A stretch of DNA of 64,000 nucleotides from Metapseudomonas resinovorans DSM 21078 (lineage in GTDB: Bacteria; Pseudomonadota; Gammaproteobacteria; Pseudomonadales; Pseudomonadaceae): positions 67,897 to 131,896 of the forward strand of contig NZ_KE384032.1 in the NCBI RefSeq assembly GCF_000423545.1, read 5' to 3'. The position numbers were made by a program, and so were the translations under genes. The notes under the pieces were generated by a model that worked only from the letters and a program-made list of their open reading frames with translations, was not told where the DNA came from and searched no databases. The number at the start of each line of letters is the position of its first letter. Position 1 is the first letter of the stretch. Below, piece after piece: positions 1 to 7,551 of the stretch.

Positions 1-35
1 GCAGCATGGGTTTCGCAGGCTCTACCCATCCTACG
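1..35. repeat. Partial palindromic repeat at the window edge (GGGTTTCGC...CCATCCTACG)
   Basis: ATGGGTTTCGCAGGCTCTAC followed by CCATCCTACG resembles one arm of the hairpin at 5415-5500. The other arm would lie to the left of the window. Nothing else is seen in the first 66 bases. Confidence 0.6.
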
Positions 36-66
36 TTCGTCCACCTTCATGCGTTGAGATGTCCCC

Positions 67-1263
67 ATGACCGACACTTATTGGCTGCGCAATGTCCGCC
101 CCTTCGGCGGCGCGGCTGAAGACTTCCTCATCCAGCACGGCCGCTTCGCCGAGCGCCGCCCGGCGAGCGATGTTGCGCTGACCGCCGCTGATATCGACGG
201 CGCCGGCCAACTGATGACCTGCGCCCTGGTGGAAAGCCACATCCACCTGGACAAAACCCTCTGGGACCAACCCTGGCGCCCCAACAGCGCCGGGCCGACG
301 CTCAAGGACTACATCGCTAACGAGCGCCGCGTGCTGCGCGAGGTCACCGCGCCCATCGCCGAGCGCGCCGGCGCGCTGCTGGAAAACTGCATCGCCCGTG
401 GCTCGCTGACCATGCGCTGCCATGTGGACATCGACCCCGAATTCGGCCTGCGCCATGTGGAGGCCATGCAAGCCCTGCGCGAGCGCTACCGCGACCTGAT
501 CGACCTGGAGCTGGTGGTGTTCCCGCAGACCGGGCTGGTCAGCCGCCCCGGCACCGCCGAGCTGATGCGCCAGGCCATGGGCCTGGGCGTGGAAAACGTC
601 GGCGGACTCGACCCCTGCGGCATCGACAACGACCCCATCGCCCAGCTGGATATCGTCTTCGGCCTGGCCGCCGAGTTCGACCGGGGCGTGGACATCCACC
701 TGCACGACAAGGGCGAACTGGGCCTCTGGCAGATCGCCCGCATCGCCGACTACACCGAGCGTTTCAACCGCCAGGGCCGGGTGATGATCAGCCACGCCTA
801 TTGCCTGGGCATGGCGCCCTGGAGCCAGGTCAAGCCACTGGCCGAGCGCCTGGCTGCACTGGATATTTCACTGATGAGTTCGGCGCCGGCCGACTGCTCA
901 GTGCCGCCCTTCCTCGCCCTGCGCGAAACCGGCGTGAACCTCTGCCTGGGCTCCGACGGCATCCGCGACGCCTGGTCGCCCATGGGCAACGGCGACATGC
1001 TGGAGCGCGCCATGTTGTTGGCCTTCCGCTTCGACCTCGCCAAGGACGACGAGCTGGCCGCCGCCTTCGATGCCGCCAGCCGGAATGGCGCCAAGGCCCT
1101 GGGCCTGTCCGGGCACGGCCTGCAGATTGGCGCCCGCGCCGACTTCCTGCTGATGGAGGCGCAAAGCCTCGGCGAAGCCGTGGTGGCGCGGCCGACGCGC
1201 CAGGTGTATCGCGCCGGCACGCTGATCGCCGCGCACGGCCGGCTATTGGAGAGCCGCCTGTGA
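67..1263 (+). CDS. Amidohydrolase, cytosine deaminase (CodA)-like
   Basis: A 398-residue cytoplasmic metal-dependent hydrolase of the amidohydrolase superfamily, closest in motif style to cytosine/isoguanine deaminases. Visible ligands: the HxH motif at residues 58-60 within ESHIHLDKT, HLH at 211-213, the ISHAY histidine at 243 and the GSDGIRD aspartate at 297. These are the expected TIM-barrel metal and catalytic positions. Its stop codon overlaps the GTG start of the next amidohydrolase (GTGA), so the two are translationally coupled. The substrate cannot be told from sequence; a nitrogen heterocycle is the likely class. Start at ATG 67; only 66 bases precede it in the window, holding part of a dispersed palindromic repeat, so the promoter may lie outside. 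Confidence 0.85.
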   Translation: MTDTYWLRNVRPFGGAAEDFLIQHGRFAERRPASDVALTAADIDGAGQLMTCALVESHIHLDKTLWDQPWRPNSAGPTLKDYIANERRVLREVTAPIAERAGALLENCIARGSLTMRCHVDIDPEFGLRHVEAMQALRERYRDLIDLELVVFPQTGLVSRPGTAELMRQAMGLGVENVGGLDPCGIDNDPIAQLDIVFGLAAEFDRGVDIHLHDKGELGLWQIARIADYTERFNRQGRVMISHAYCLGMAPWSQVKPLAERLAALDISLMSSAPADCSVPPFLALRETGVNLCLGSDGIRDAWSPMGNGDMLERAMLLAFRFDLAKDDELAAAFDAASRNGAKALGLSGHGLQIGARADFLLMEAQSLGEAVVARPTRQVYRAGTLIAAHGRLLESRL

Positions 1264-2759
1264 ACACGCCGCGCATCGGCCTCAAGGCCAGTTGCGTGGT
1301 CGGCTTCGATGGCACGCGCCACGTGCTCTGGCGCGATGGCGAGGTGATCATCGAAGGCGCCCGCATCCTCTTCGTCGGCCGGGGCTTTCCCGGCCCAGTG
1401 GACCAGTGGATCGACTACGGCAACGCCCTGCTCGGCCCCGGTTTCATCGACCTGGATGCCCTGGGCGATCTCGACTCCACCGTGCTGTGTCTCGACAACG
1501 GCGATGAGGCCGCCATGGGCCGCATGTGGTCGGCGGAATACCTCGCCCGTGGGCCGAAGGAGAGCTACCGCTTCGAAGAGGAAGTCTTCAAGTACCGCTA
1601 TGCCTTCACCCAGCTGATCCGCAACGGCATCACCACGGCCATGCCGATCACCTCCATGTACTACCGCGAGTGGGCGGAAACCTACGACGAATTCGCGACG
1701 GTCGCGGGCATTGCCGGCGAGCTCGGCCTGCGCACCTACCTCGGCCCCTGCTACATGAGCGGCATGCAGTACCTGCGCGCCGACGGCAGCCTCGCCGAGC
1801 ATTGGGACGAACCCCGTGGCCTGGCCGGGCTGGACGCCGCCGAGCGTTTCTTCCGCGACTTCGACGGCGCTCACAACGGGTTGATTCGCGGCGCCCTGCT
1901 GCCCGACCGCATCCAGACCTGCACCCCGGTGCTGCTGCAACGCACAGTCGCCCTCAGCCGTGAACTGGCCGCTCCGGTCCGTCTGCATTGCTGCCAGGGA
2001 CCGGGCGAAGTGGCCCTGGTGAAAGCGCTGCGCGGCAAGGCGCCGCTGGCCTGGCTGGAGGAACTGGACCTGCTCGGCCCACGAACGCTGCTGCCCCATG
2101 GCATCTACATCGAAGGCGACGACGACCTCGCGCGCCTCGCCAACAGCGGCAGCAGCCTGGTGCACTGCCCCGTGGTGTTCGCCCGCGACGGCGAGGCGCT
2201 GGACTCCTTCGGCCGCTACCGTGCCCACGGGGTGAACTTCGCCCTCGGCACCGACACCTGGCCGGCGGACCTGCTGGACAACATGCGCCAGGGCCTGAAC
2301 ATCGCCCGCCTCAAGGAAGGTGGTAGCGCGCAAACCAGCGCCCTTGACCTCTACAACGCCGCCACCCTGGGGGGCGCCAAGGCCCTTGGCCGAGACGACC
2401 TGGGCCGGCTCGCACCGGGCGCCTGCGCCGATATCACCGTGTTCAGCCTCGACGGCCTGCACCTGGGGCCGCTGTTCGATCCACTGAAGAACCTCGTCCT
2501 CGCCGGACGGGGCGACGACTGCATCGCCAGTTGGATCGGCGGCCGCTGCGTGATGGACGGCGGCCAGGTCAACGGCGTCGATTATCGCAACCTGCAGCGT
2601 CAGGCCCAGCGCCAGTACCACAAGTTGATGCAGAGCCACGCCGACCGCGCCTTCGGCCAGCCCGACTGGCGCGACCTGTTCCAGCCGGCGATTCCCTTCG
2701 CCGATGCCTGGAGCGCAGAACGCCCGCTGTGCGCCTTCGCCAGCGAGCCCGACCAATAA
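1260..2759 (+). CDS. Chlorohydrolase/TRZ-ATZ-type amidohydrolase lacking the HxH motif
   Basis: A 499-residue amidohydrolase-superfamily protein (GTG start overlapping the previous stop by 4 bases). The fold signature is clear: GPGFID entering strand 1 near residue 60, RLHCCQ with His243, LLPHG with His280, VHCPVV with His302, and ALGTDTW with Asp332. The first metal motif is unusual. Where family members have N-x-H-x-H after PGF, this protein reads DLDALGDLD (residues 64-72), so both histidines are replaced by acidic residues. It may bind metal differently, use a mononuclear site, or act on a different bond than the classical deaminases. It is coupled to a CodA-like enzyme upstream and a flavin reductase 14 bases downstream, suggesting one pathway for a heterocyclic compound. 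An earlier in-frame start is possible but would overlap the upstream gene deeply. Confidence 0.82.
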   Translation: MNTPRIGLKASCVVGFDGTRHVLWRDGEVIIEGARILFVGRGFPGPVDQWIDYGNALLGPGFIDLDALGDLDSTVLCLDNGDEAAMGRMWSAEYLARGPKESYRFEEEVFKYRYAFTQLIRNGITTAMPITSMYYREWAETYDEFATVAGIAGELGLRTYLGPCYMSGMQYLRADGSLAEHWDEPRGLAGLDAAERFFRDFDGAHNGLIRGALLPDRIQTCTPVLLQRTVALSRELAAPVRLHCCQGPGEVALVKALRGKAPLAWLEELDLLGPRTLLPHGIYIEGDDDLARLANSGSSLVHCPVVFARDGEALDSFGRYRAHGVNFALGTDTWPADLLDNMRQGLNIARLKEGGSAQTSALDLYNAATLGGAKALGRDDLGRLAPGACADITVFSLDGLHLGPLFDPLKNLVLAGRGDDCIASWIGGRCVMDGGQVNGVDYRNLQRQAQRQYHKLMQSHADRAFGQPDWRDLFQPAIPFADAWSAERPLCAFASEPDQ

Positions 2760-2773
2760 CAAGAGATAACGCC

Positions 2774-3454
2774 ATGCTGAGCTTCGACTTTGCCCAACTG
2801 AGCCCGCGCGAGAAATACAAGATCCTCATCGGCAGCGTGGTGCCCCGGCCCATCGCCCTGGTCACCACGGTGGACGCCGAAGGCCGCGCCAATGCCGCGC
2901 CCTTCAGCTTCTTCAACGCCCTGTCCGCCGACCCGCCGATCCTCGCCCTGGGCGTGGAGAACTATGCGGACCTGACCCCGAAGGACACCACGCGCAACAT
3001 CCTGCTGAACCAGGAATTCACCGTGAACATCGTCTCCGACGCGCTGGTGGAAGCCATGAACGTCTGCGCGGTGCCCTTCGAACCCGGCTTCGACGAACTG
3101 CTCGCCGCCGGGCTCACTGCCCTGCCCGGCAGCCGTGTCGGCTGCCCGTACATTGCCGAAGCACCGGTCGCCCTGGAGTGCCGGCGAATGATGGGCCTGT
3201 CCATCGGCCAGTCGCGGGAAATCATCCTGGGCGAAGTGCTGATGGTGCATGTGCGCGACGAGCTGATCGACCCGAAGACCCTCTACATCGACCAGTTGGG
3301 CCTCGACGCCATCGGCCGCATGGGCGGGCATGGCTACGCCCGCACGCGTGAGTACTTCGACCTGCCGACGCGGTCGTTGCAGGCGTGGAAGGAAGCGCCG
3401 GGGGCTGGCGAACGGGTGTGGCCTGCCGCCCTCTCCCCCGCCCCCTCTCCCTGA
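2774..3454 (+). CDS. Flavin reductase family (flavoredoxin-like) FMN protein
   Basis: A 226-residue split-barrel FMN-binding protein of the flavin reductase/flavoredoxin family. The start contains the typical SPREKYKILIGSVVPRPIAL segment and the NAAPFSFFNALSADPP flavin-binding stretch (residues about 35-60). Such proteins reduce FMN for a partner oxygenase or act directly as flavin oxidoreductases. The ATG at 2774 follows AAGAGATAAC, a modest ribosome binding site, 14 bases after the amidohydrolase stop, so it is the third gene of the operon. No partner oxygenase is visible in the window; it could lie to the left. The last codons (LSPAPSP then TGA) are supplied by a GC-rich hairpin repeat whose loop holds the stop codon. 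Confidence 0.85.
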   Translation: MLSFDFAQLSPREKYKILIGSVVPRPIALVTTVDAEGRANAAPFSFFNALSADPPILALGVENYADLTPKDTTRNILLNQEFTVNIVSDALVEAMNVCAVPFEPGFDELLAAGLTALPGSRVGCPYIAEAPVALECRRMMGLSIGQSREIILGEVLMVHVRDELIDPKTLYIDQLGLDAIGRMGGHGYARTREYFDLPTRSLQAWKEAPGAGERVWPAALSPAPSP

Positions 3455-3466
3455 AGAGGAGAGGGG
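3442..3466. repeat. Hairpin repeat, family 'LSPxPSP', copy 1
   Basis: CCCCTCTCC and GGAGAGGGG arms separated by 7 bases. The TGA stop of the flavin reductase lies in the loop. The arms are shared with the copies near 3551, 13136 and 15290. It may also act as a terminator, although no T-run follows. Confidence 0.8.
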
Positions 3467-3550
3467 TGACTCGCGCCTGATGGCTGTGGGTACTGCCGGA
3501 AACACCGAGTGCCTCTGGACGCACAGGATTCATCGCCGCACGGACAGACT

Positions 3551-3574
3551 CCCCTCTCCCTTCAGGGAGAGGGG
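3551..3574. repeat. Hairpin repeat, family 'LSPxPSP', copy 2
   Basis: CCCCTCTCCC and GGGAGAGGGG arms around TTCA, in inverted orientation to copy 1. The stop codon of the minus-strand LysR gene (TGA at 3564-3562) lies in the loop. The 84 bases between copies 1 and 2 show no gene. Confidence 0.8.
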
Positions 3575-4446
3575 CGGGGGGAGAGGGTTTCGCCGGCCAC
3601 CTCAAAAAACGCCTTCACCACGCGCAACTCCGCATAGCGCTCCAGACACGCCAGGTAGTGCCGGCTGACCAGTCCCTCGCCTTTCAACGGAAGCGCCGCC
3701 ACGCGCGGATCACGCGGGACTTCCAGCGAGTAGAGGATGCTCACCCCGAGCCCCGCGGCCACCGCCTCGATCACCGCCTCGCGGCTGTTCAGCTCCAGCG
3801 CCGCGCGCAGTTCCAGGCCCTGCTCCATGCAGGCCTTTTCGAAGGTGCGACGGGTCAGGGAGGCGGGCTCGCGTTGCAGCAGCACCTCGCTACGCAGCTC
3901 ACTCAGGGCCACGTCCTTGCGCGTGCCAACCCAGGGGTGCGCCGCCGGAACCAGCAGACACAGGCGCGCCTCGCCAATGGATTGCAGCCGCAGGCCGGGG
4001 CGCTCGCTCATGTCGCTGATCAGCGCCAGGTCCACCCGCTCGCCGTTCAATGCAGCCAGCGTTTCCTGAGTGTTGCCCAGGCGCAGGTTGATGGTCACGC
4101 CGGGGTGGCGCTCGCGCATTCGCGCCAGTAGCGGCATCACCAGGTGCGGGCTGTCGGCGGCAAGGTCCAGGCGGCCGGACTCCAGCGCCTGGCTGGTATC
4201 CAGCAAGTCTTCGGCCTGTTCCGCCAGGGCGAACAGTTGGTGGCTGATGGCAGCCAGGCGCCGGCCCAGTTCGGTAGGTTCCACCTGGCGGGCGGAGCGG
4301 CGCAGCAGGCACACTTGGTAGTGCTCCTCCAGCGCCTTGATATGCCCGGTGACCGCTGGCTGGCTGATGCACAGGCGCTCGGCGGCGCGGGTGAAGCTGC
4401 CCTCGCGGACCACCGCATCGAAGGCGCGGAGTTGGAAGAGGTTCAT
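3562..4446 (-). CDS. LysR family transcriptional regulator
   Basis: A LysR-type regulator of about 294 residues. The N-terminal winged helix-turn-helix is obvious (MNLFQLRAFDAVVREGSFTRAAERLCISQPAVTGHIKALE, split by positions 1-40), followed by the substrate-binding domain from about residue 90. I chose ATG 4446 because GGAG lies 5 bases upstream; a GTG six bases earlier is possible. It is divergent from the EamA transporter at 4558, the usual geometry for a LysR regulator and its target. Its C-terminus ends LSPRPSP, encoded by a dispersed hairpin repeat, so the natural C-terminus may have been replaced. In this position it might control the transporter or the amidohydrolase operon that converges on it. 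Confidence 0.9.
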   Translation of the reverse strand: MNLFQLRAFDAVVREGSFTRAAERLCISQPAVTGHIKALEEHYQVCLLRRSARQVEPTELGRRLAAISHQLFALAEQAEDLLDTSQALESGRLDLAADSPHLVMPLLARMRERHPGVTINLRLGNTQETLAALNGERVDLALISDMSERPGLRLQSIGEARLCLLVPAAHPWVGTRKDVALSELRSEVLLQREPASLTRRTFEKACMEQGLELRAALELNSREAVIEAVAAGLGVSILYSLEVPRDPRVAALPLKGEGLVSRHYLACLERYAELRVVKAFFEVAGETLSPRPSP

Positions 4447-4557
4447 GGCCACTCCATCAGTGGGACTTATTCGACGGATAACGATAAACGATTTGAATGA
4501 TGGAACGATGAAGCCGCACGCTAGCCCACACCTCTCCCACCATTACCGGAGCCCGCC

Positions 4558-5406
4558 GTGCTCACCGACACCGATCTCGCCACCCTGTTGGTGCTGCTGT
4601 CCGCACTGATGCACGCGGCCTGGAACGCGGTGATCAAATCCGGCAGCGACCGCCTCTCGTCGATGGCGCTGGTGGATGGCGTGGCCTTCTGTTTCAGCAT
4701 CGCCCTGCTGCCGCTGGTGAGCCCGCCGCCGCTGGCGGTCTGGGGGCTGATCGGGCTGTCGGTGGTGGTCAACACCCTGTACCGCCTGCTGCTGATCCGC
4801 GCTTACCAGTACGGCGACTTCGGCCAGGTCTACCCGGTGGTGCGCGGCCTGCCGCCGCTGCTGGTGGCGCTGTCGGCCGGGCTGGTGTTCGGCGAACACC
4901 TGTCCGGCGCCATGCTGCTGGGCGTGGTGCTGATCTCGGTCGGCATCCTCAGCCTGCTCTCCACCCGCCTGGAATCCCGGGCGTTGAAGGCACTGGGCTG
5001 CGCGGCGTTGGCCGGTGCCGGGGTGGCGCTCTATACGCTGATCGACGCCCAGGGCGTGCGCCGCGCCGACAGCGTGCTGCAGTTCGTGGTCTACCTGACG
5101 CTGATGCAGAGCATGACCATCCCGCTGCTCGCCTGGATGCGCCGCGGCCCGCTGGTGCTGCGCTTCGCCCGCGACAACTGGCGTATCGGCCTGTTCGGCG
5201 GCTTCAACTACTGCGTCGCCTACGGCCTGGTGCTGTTCGCCATGACCCTGGACAACGTGGCCAAGGTTGCCGCCCTGCGCGAAAGCAGCGTGATCATCGC
5301 CGCCATCATCGCCAGCCTGGTGTTCAAGGAGCCGTTCGGCATCCGCCGCATCCTCGCGGCCTGCGTGGTCACCGCCGGCATCCTGTTGATCAAGCTGGTG
5401 GACTGA
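4558..5406 (+). CDS. EamA/DMT family transporter
   Basis: A 282-residue inner-membrane protein with about ten hydrophobic segments in two EamA repeats (residues about 5-135 and 145-280), the drug/metabolite transporter fold. GTG start at 4558 preceded by CCGGAGCCCGCC, which places GGAG 8 bases upstream. Early residues (LLSALMHAAWNAVIKSG) match the typical first helix. It is divergent from a LysR regulator across a 111-base gap that contains the likely operator and both promoters. The substrate is unknown; family members usually export amino acids or metabolites. Confidence 0.88.
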   Translation: MLTDTDLATLLVLLSALMHAAWNAVIKSGSDRLSSMALVDGVAFCFSIALLPLVSPPPLAVWGLIGLSVVVNTLYRLLLIRAYQYGDFGQVYPVVRGLPPLLVALSAGLVFGEHLSGAMLLGVVLISVGILSLLSTRLESRALKALGCAALAGAGVALYTLIDAQGVRRADSVLQFVVYLTLMQSMTIPLLAWMRRGPLVLRFARDNWRIGLFGGFNYCVAYGLVLFAMTLDNVAKVAALRESSVIIAAIIASLVFKEPFGIRRILAACVVTAGILLIKLVD

Positions 5407-5414
5407 CGCCGCTC

Positions 5415-5500
5415 GATGGGTTTCGCTCCGCTCTACACCATCCTACGAAGAACGCTGAGCTTCAGTGCGTAGGATGGGTAGAGCTTGCGAAAACCATCAA
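5415..5500. repeat. Long imperfect inverted repeat (GATGGGTTTCGC family)
   Basis: GATGGGTTTCGC...CTCTAC.CCATCCTACG is mirrored by CGTAGGATGGGTAGAG..GCGAAAACCATC, giving a hairpin of about 85 bases between the transporter and the small membrane gene. Shared words occur at 1-35 and in the tandem copies near 11950-12130, so this is a dispersed family. It may act as a terminator between two convergent genes. Confidence 0.7.
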
Positions 5501-5521
5501 TGGTGATCCGCCTGCCCCTTC

Positions 5522-5680
5522 CTACCGCTTGGCGATGATGTACACCGCGTGGACGATGCCGGGGATGTAGCCCAGCAGGGTGAGCAGGATGTTCAGCCAG
5601 AAGGCACCGCCGAAACCCACCTGGAGGAACACGCCCAGAGGCGGCAGGAGGATGGCGATGAGGATGCGGATAAGGTCCAT
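5522..5680 (-). CDS. Pmp3/YqaE family small membrane protein
   Basis: A 52-residue protein read directly from the minus strand: it starts MDLIRILIAILLPPLGVF, has GAFWLNILLTLLGYIPGIVH in the middle, and ends YIIAKR. Two hydrophobic helices with the central LPPLGVFL and N-LLT-LGYIPGI-HA pattern are diagnostic of the Pmp3/YqaE/UPF0057 family, small inner-membrane proteins linked to stress or membrane potential. An AAGGAG ribosome binding site lies 6 bases before the ATG. It is too short for many gene finders. No operon partner; the sigma-54 activator at 5773 is divergent from it. Confidence 0.92.
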   Translation of the reverse strand: MDLIRILIAILLPPLGVFLQVGFGGAFWLNILLTLLGYIPGIVHAVYIIAKR

Positions 5681-5772
5681 GTGAAGCTCCTTGTGAGAAA
5701 TGCCGTACGCCTGGTTACCGACCTTCGTACAGGCTAGGCGTTCATCGGGCGCACCTCCATAATCGCTGCCTG

Positions 5773-7260
5773 ATGTTTCAGCCGGATGCCCCTGCCATGC
5801 CCATCGCCAGCGAAGACATCGACCAGAACGGTCTGGTCATCGGCGTCTCTCCCGAACGGTTCCGCGAAGTGGCCATGCCGCTGTTGTTCGACCACCTCAA
5901 CGCCCAGTGCGAGGGCACCATTGCGGTGAATCGCCAGGCGCGGATCGTCTGGATCAACGACAAGTACGCCGCGAAGGTCGGCATCACGGACCCGCGCAGC
6001 GTGCTCGGCAAGGAAATCGAAGAAGTCCTGCCCGCCAGCCGCCTGCGTGAAGTGGTGCAGAACGGCCAGCCGAGCATGCTCGACCTGATGGCCTTCGGCG
6101 ACGAGCACTTCGTGGTCACCCGCATTCCCCTGCGCGACGAGGACGGCACCCTGGTCGGCGCCTTGGGCTTCGTGCTGTTCGACCGCGCACGCCACCTGCA
6201 GCCGGTCATGGCCAAGTACAACCAGTTGCAGACCCAGCTGGCCGCCACCCAGCGCGAGCTGGCCAAGGCCCGCCGTGCGCGCTACACCATCGCCGGATTC
6301 ATCGGCAGCAGCGCCGCCGCCAGCGAGGTGAAACGCCAGGCCCGCCGCGCCGCGCAACTGGATGCCACGGTGCTGCTGCGCGGTGAAACCGGCACGGGCA
6401 AGGAGCTGCTCGCCCAGGGCATCCACAACCTCTCGCTGCGGGCCAACGGGCCTTTCGTAGCGGTGAACGTGGCGGCCATTCCCGAATCCCTGGTGGAAGC
6501 CGAGCTGTTCGGCACCGCGCCCGGCGCCTTCACCGGCGCCGACAAACGCGCCCGTGCCGGCAAGTTCGAGCTGGCCGACGGCGGCACGCTGTTCCTCGAT
6601 GAGATCGGTGACCTGCCCCTGCCGCTGCAGGCGAAGATGCTGCGCGTGCTGCAGGAGCAGGAGGTGGAGCCGCTGGGCTCCAACCAGGTCAAGGCGCTGA
6701 ATGTGCGGGTGATCGCCGCCACCCACGTGGACCTCGAAGCCAAGGTGGCCGCCGGGCAGTTCCGCGAGGACCTCTACTACCGGCTCAACGTCCTGGCCCT
6801 GCGCCTGCCGCCCCTGCGCGAACGGCGCGAGGATCTGTCAGCGCTGATCGAACACCTGCTGGACGACATCGCCAGCCGCTCCGGCCAGCCGCCCCTGGAG
6901 CTGGCCGACGACGCCCTGCACCTGCTCCAGGCCCAGCCCTGGCCGGGGAACGTGCGCGAGCTGCGCAACCTGCTGGAGCGCGCGCAGATGAGCAGCGATG
7001 CCGGCCCACTCAGCACCAGCGCCCTGCGCCCACTGCTGGTAGACCCGCTGCCAGCCGGCGCTGCCCTTGCGCCCCCGGCACCCGCACCAGCGCCTGCCAC
7101 CGGCGAGATCCGCCTCCTCGCCGACAGCGTGGCCGCCGCCGAACGCCAGGCCATCCTCGCCGCCCTCGCCGCCTGCAACGGCAATCGCACCCAAGCCGCC
7201 GAGCGCCTCGGCATCGCCCGGGCGAGCCTGTACAACAAGTTGCAGGCTCACGGGATCTGA
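5773..7260 (+). CDS. Sigma-54-dependent activator (PAS-AAA+-Fis)
   Basis: A 495-residue bacterial enhancer-binding protein. N-terminal sensory PAS-like domain (about 45-135), AAA+ domain with Walker A GETGTGKE at 204-211, the sigma-54 contact loop GAFTGA at 251-256, Walker B LFLDEIGD near 275, and a C-terminal Fis-type helix-turn-helix ([20 protein letters not shown]). It should activate sigma-54 RNA polymerase in response to an unknown ligand. The next gene has a near-consensus -24/-12 promoter (7454-7470) with three TGTCCA-N6-TGGACA-like dyads upstream, so that transporter operon is the obvious target. ATG 5773 gives the longest product; ATG 5797 is an alternative, as neither has a strong ribosome binding site. 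It resembles the regulator next to hydroxybutyrate genes in P. aeruginosa (from memory). Confidence 0.9.
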   Translation: MFQPDAPAMPIASEDIDQNGLVIGVSPERFREVAMPLLFDHLNAQCEGTIAVNRQARIVWINDKYAAKVGITDPRSVLGKEIEEVLPASRLREVVQNGQPSMLDLMAFGDEHFVVTRIPLRDEDGTLVGALGFVLFDRARHLQPVMAKYNQLQTQLAATQRELAKARRARYTIAGFIGSSAAASEVKRQARRAAQLDATVLLRGETGTGKELLAQGIHNLSLRANGPFVAVNVAAIPESLVEAELFGTAPGAFTGADKRARAGKFELADGGTLFLDEIGDLPLPLQAKMLRVLQEQEVEPLGSNQVKALNVRVIAATHVDLEAKVAAGQFREDLYYRLNVLALRLPPLRERREDLSALIEHLLDDIASRSGQPPLELADDALHLLQAQPWPGNVRELRNLLERAQMSSDAGPLSTSALRPLLVDPLPAGAALAPPAPAPAPATGEIRLLADSVAAAERQAILAALAACNGNRTQAAERLGIARASLYNKLQAHGI

Positions 7261-7308
7261 TCGCGCATTCGCCGGCGAACCAGCCTTTGTAGGGTTAAGC
7301 AGCGCAGC

Positions 7309-7377
7309 TGTCCATTCGGTTGGACACCCCCTTAACGGGGCGTCCAACTTCCTGGGCAATGTCCAGATTTGTAGACA
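7309..7377. promoter_or_regulatory. Three upstream activator dyads for the sigma-54 regulator
   Basis: Three dyads with identical 6-base spacing: TGTCCA-N6-TGGACA at 7309-7326 (perfect), CGTCCA-N6-TGGGCA at 7341-7358, and TGTCCA-N6-TAGACA at 7360-7377. They lie about 80-150 bases upstream of the -24 element, the usual distance for enhancer-binding protein sites. They are probably bound by the activator encoded just upstream; this is inference from arrangement. Confidence 0.72.
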
Positions 7378-7453
7378 CAAACTTTCCCCGGCGAAACTCC
7401 CCTCTCAGCCGTGAAGCCCCGCCCCAGAGCCTTTGGCGCGCTCTTCACCGCAC

Positions 7454-7470
7454 TTGGCACAGCTTTCGCT
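7454..7470 (+). promoter_or_regulatory. Sigma-54 (-24/-12) promoter of the GntP operon
   Basis: TTGGCAC-N5-TCGCT has GG and GC dinucleotides with exactly 10 bases between them, matching the TGGCACG-N4-TTGCW consensus except for one T in the -12 half and A for the G after GGCAC. The transcript would start near 7481, leaving about 70 bases of leader. Confidence 0.8.
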
Positions 7471-7525
7471 CTATGAGCGCCATGGGCCGCACAATGGCCC
7501 GCCACCGGCCGCCTCGACGCGGCGG

Positions 7526-7546
7526 AAAACAACAACAAGAAGGAAG
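7526..7546 (+). promoter_or_regulatory. A-rich Hfq/Crc (CA) motif over the GntP gene ribosome binding site
   Basis: AAAACAACAACAAGAAGGAA is a run of ARN triplets overlapping the GGAAG ribosome binding site of the 7552 gene. AANAANAA motifs at this place are the known Hfq/Crc translational repression targets in Pseudomonas. Identity of the site is inferred. Confidence 0.65.
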
Positions 7547-7551
7547 TCCCC

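Noticed and set aside
798-2762. Long minus-strand open frame (654 codons) opposite the amidohydrolases
   Set aside because: Composition is the Ala/Gly/Val/His/Gln mix of an antisense frame in GC-rich DNA, with no motif; the plus strand has clear enzyme motifs.
7319-7348. GTTGGACACCCC / GGGGCGTCCAAC hairpin as a terminator of the activator gene
   Set aside because: No T-run; the same bases are better explained as parts of the tandem TGTCCA dyads.
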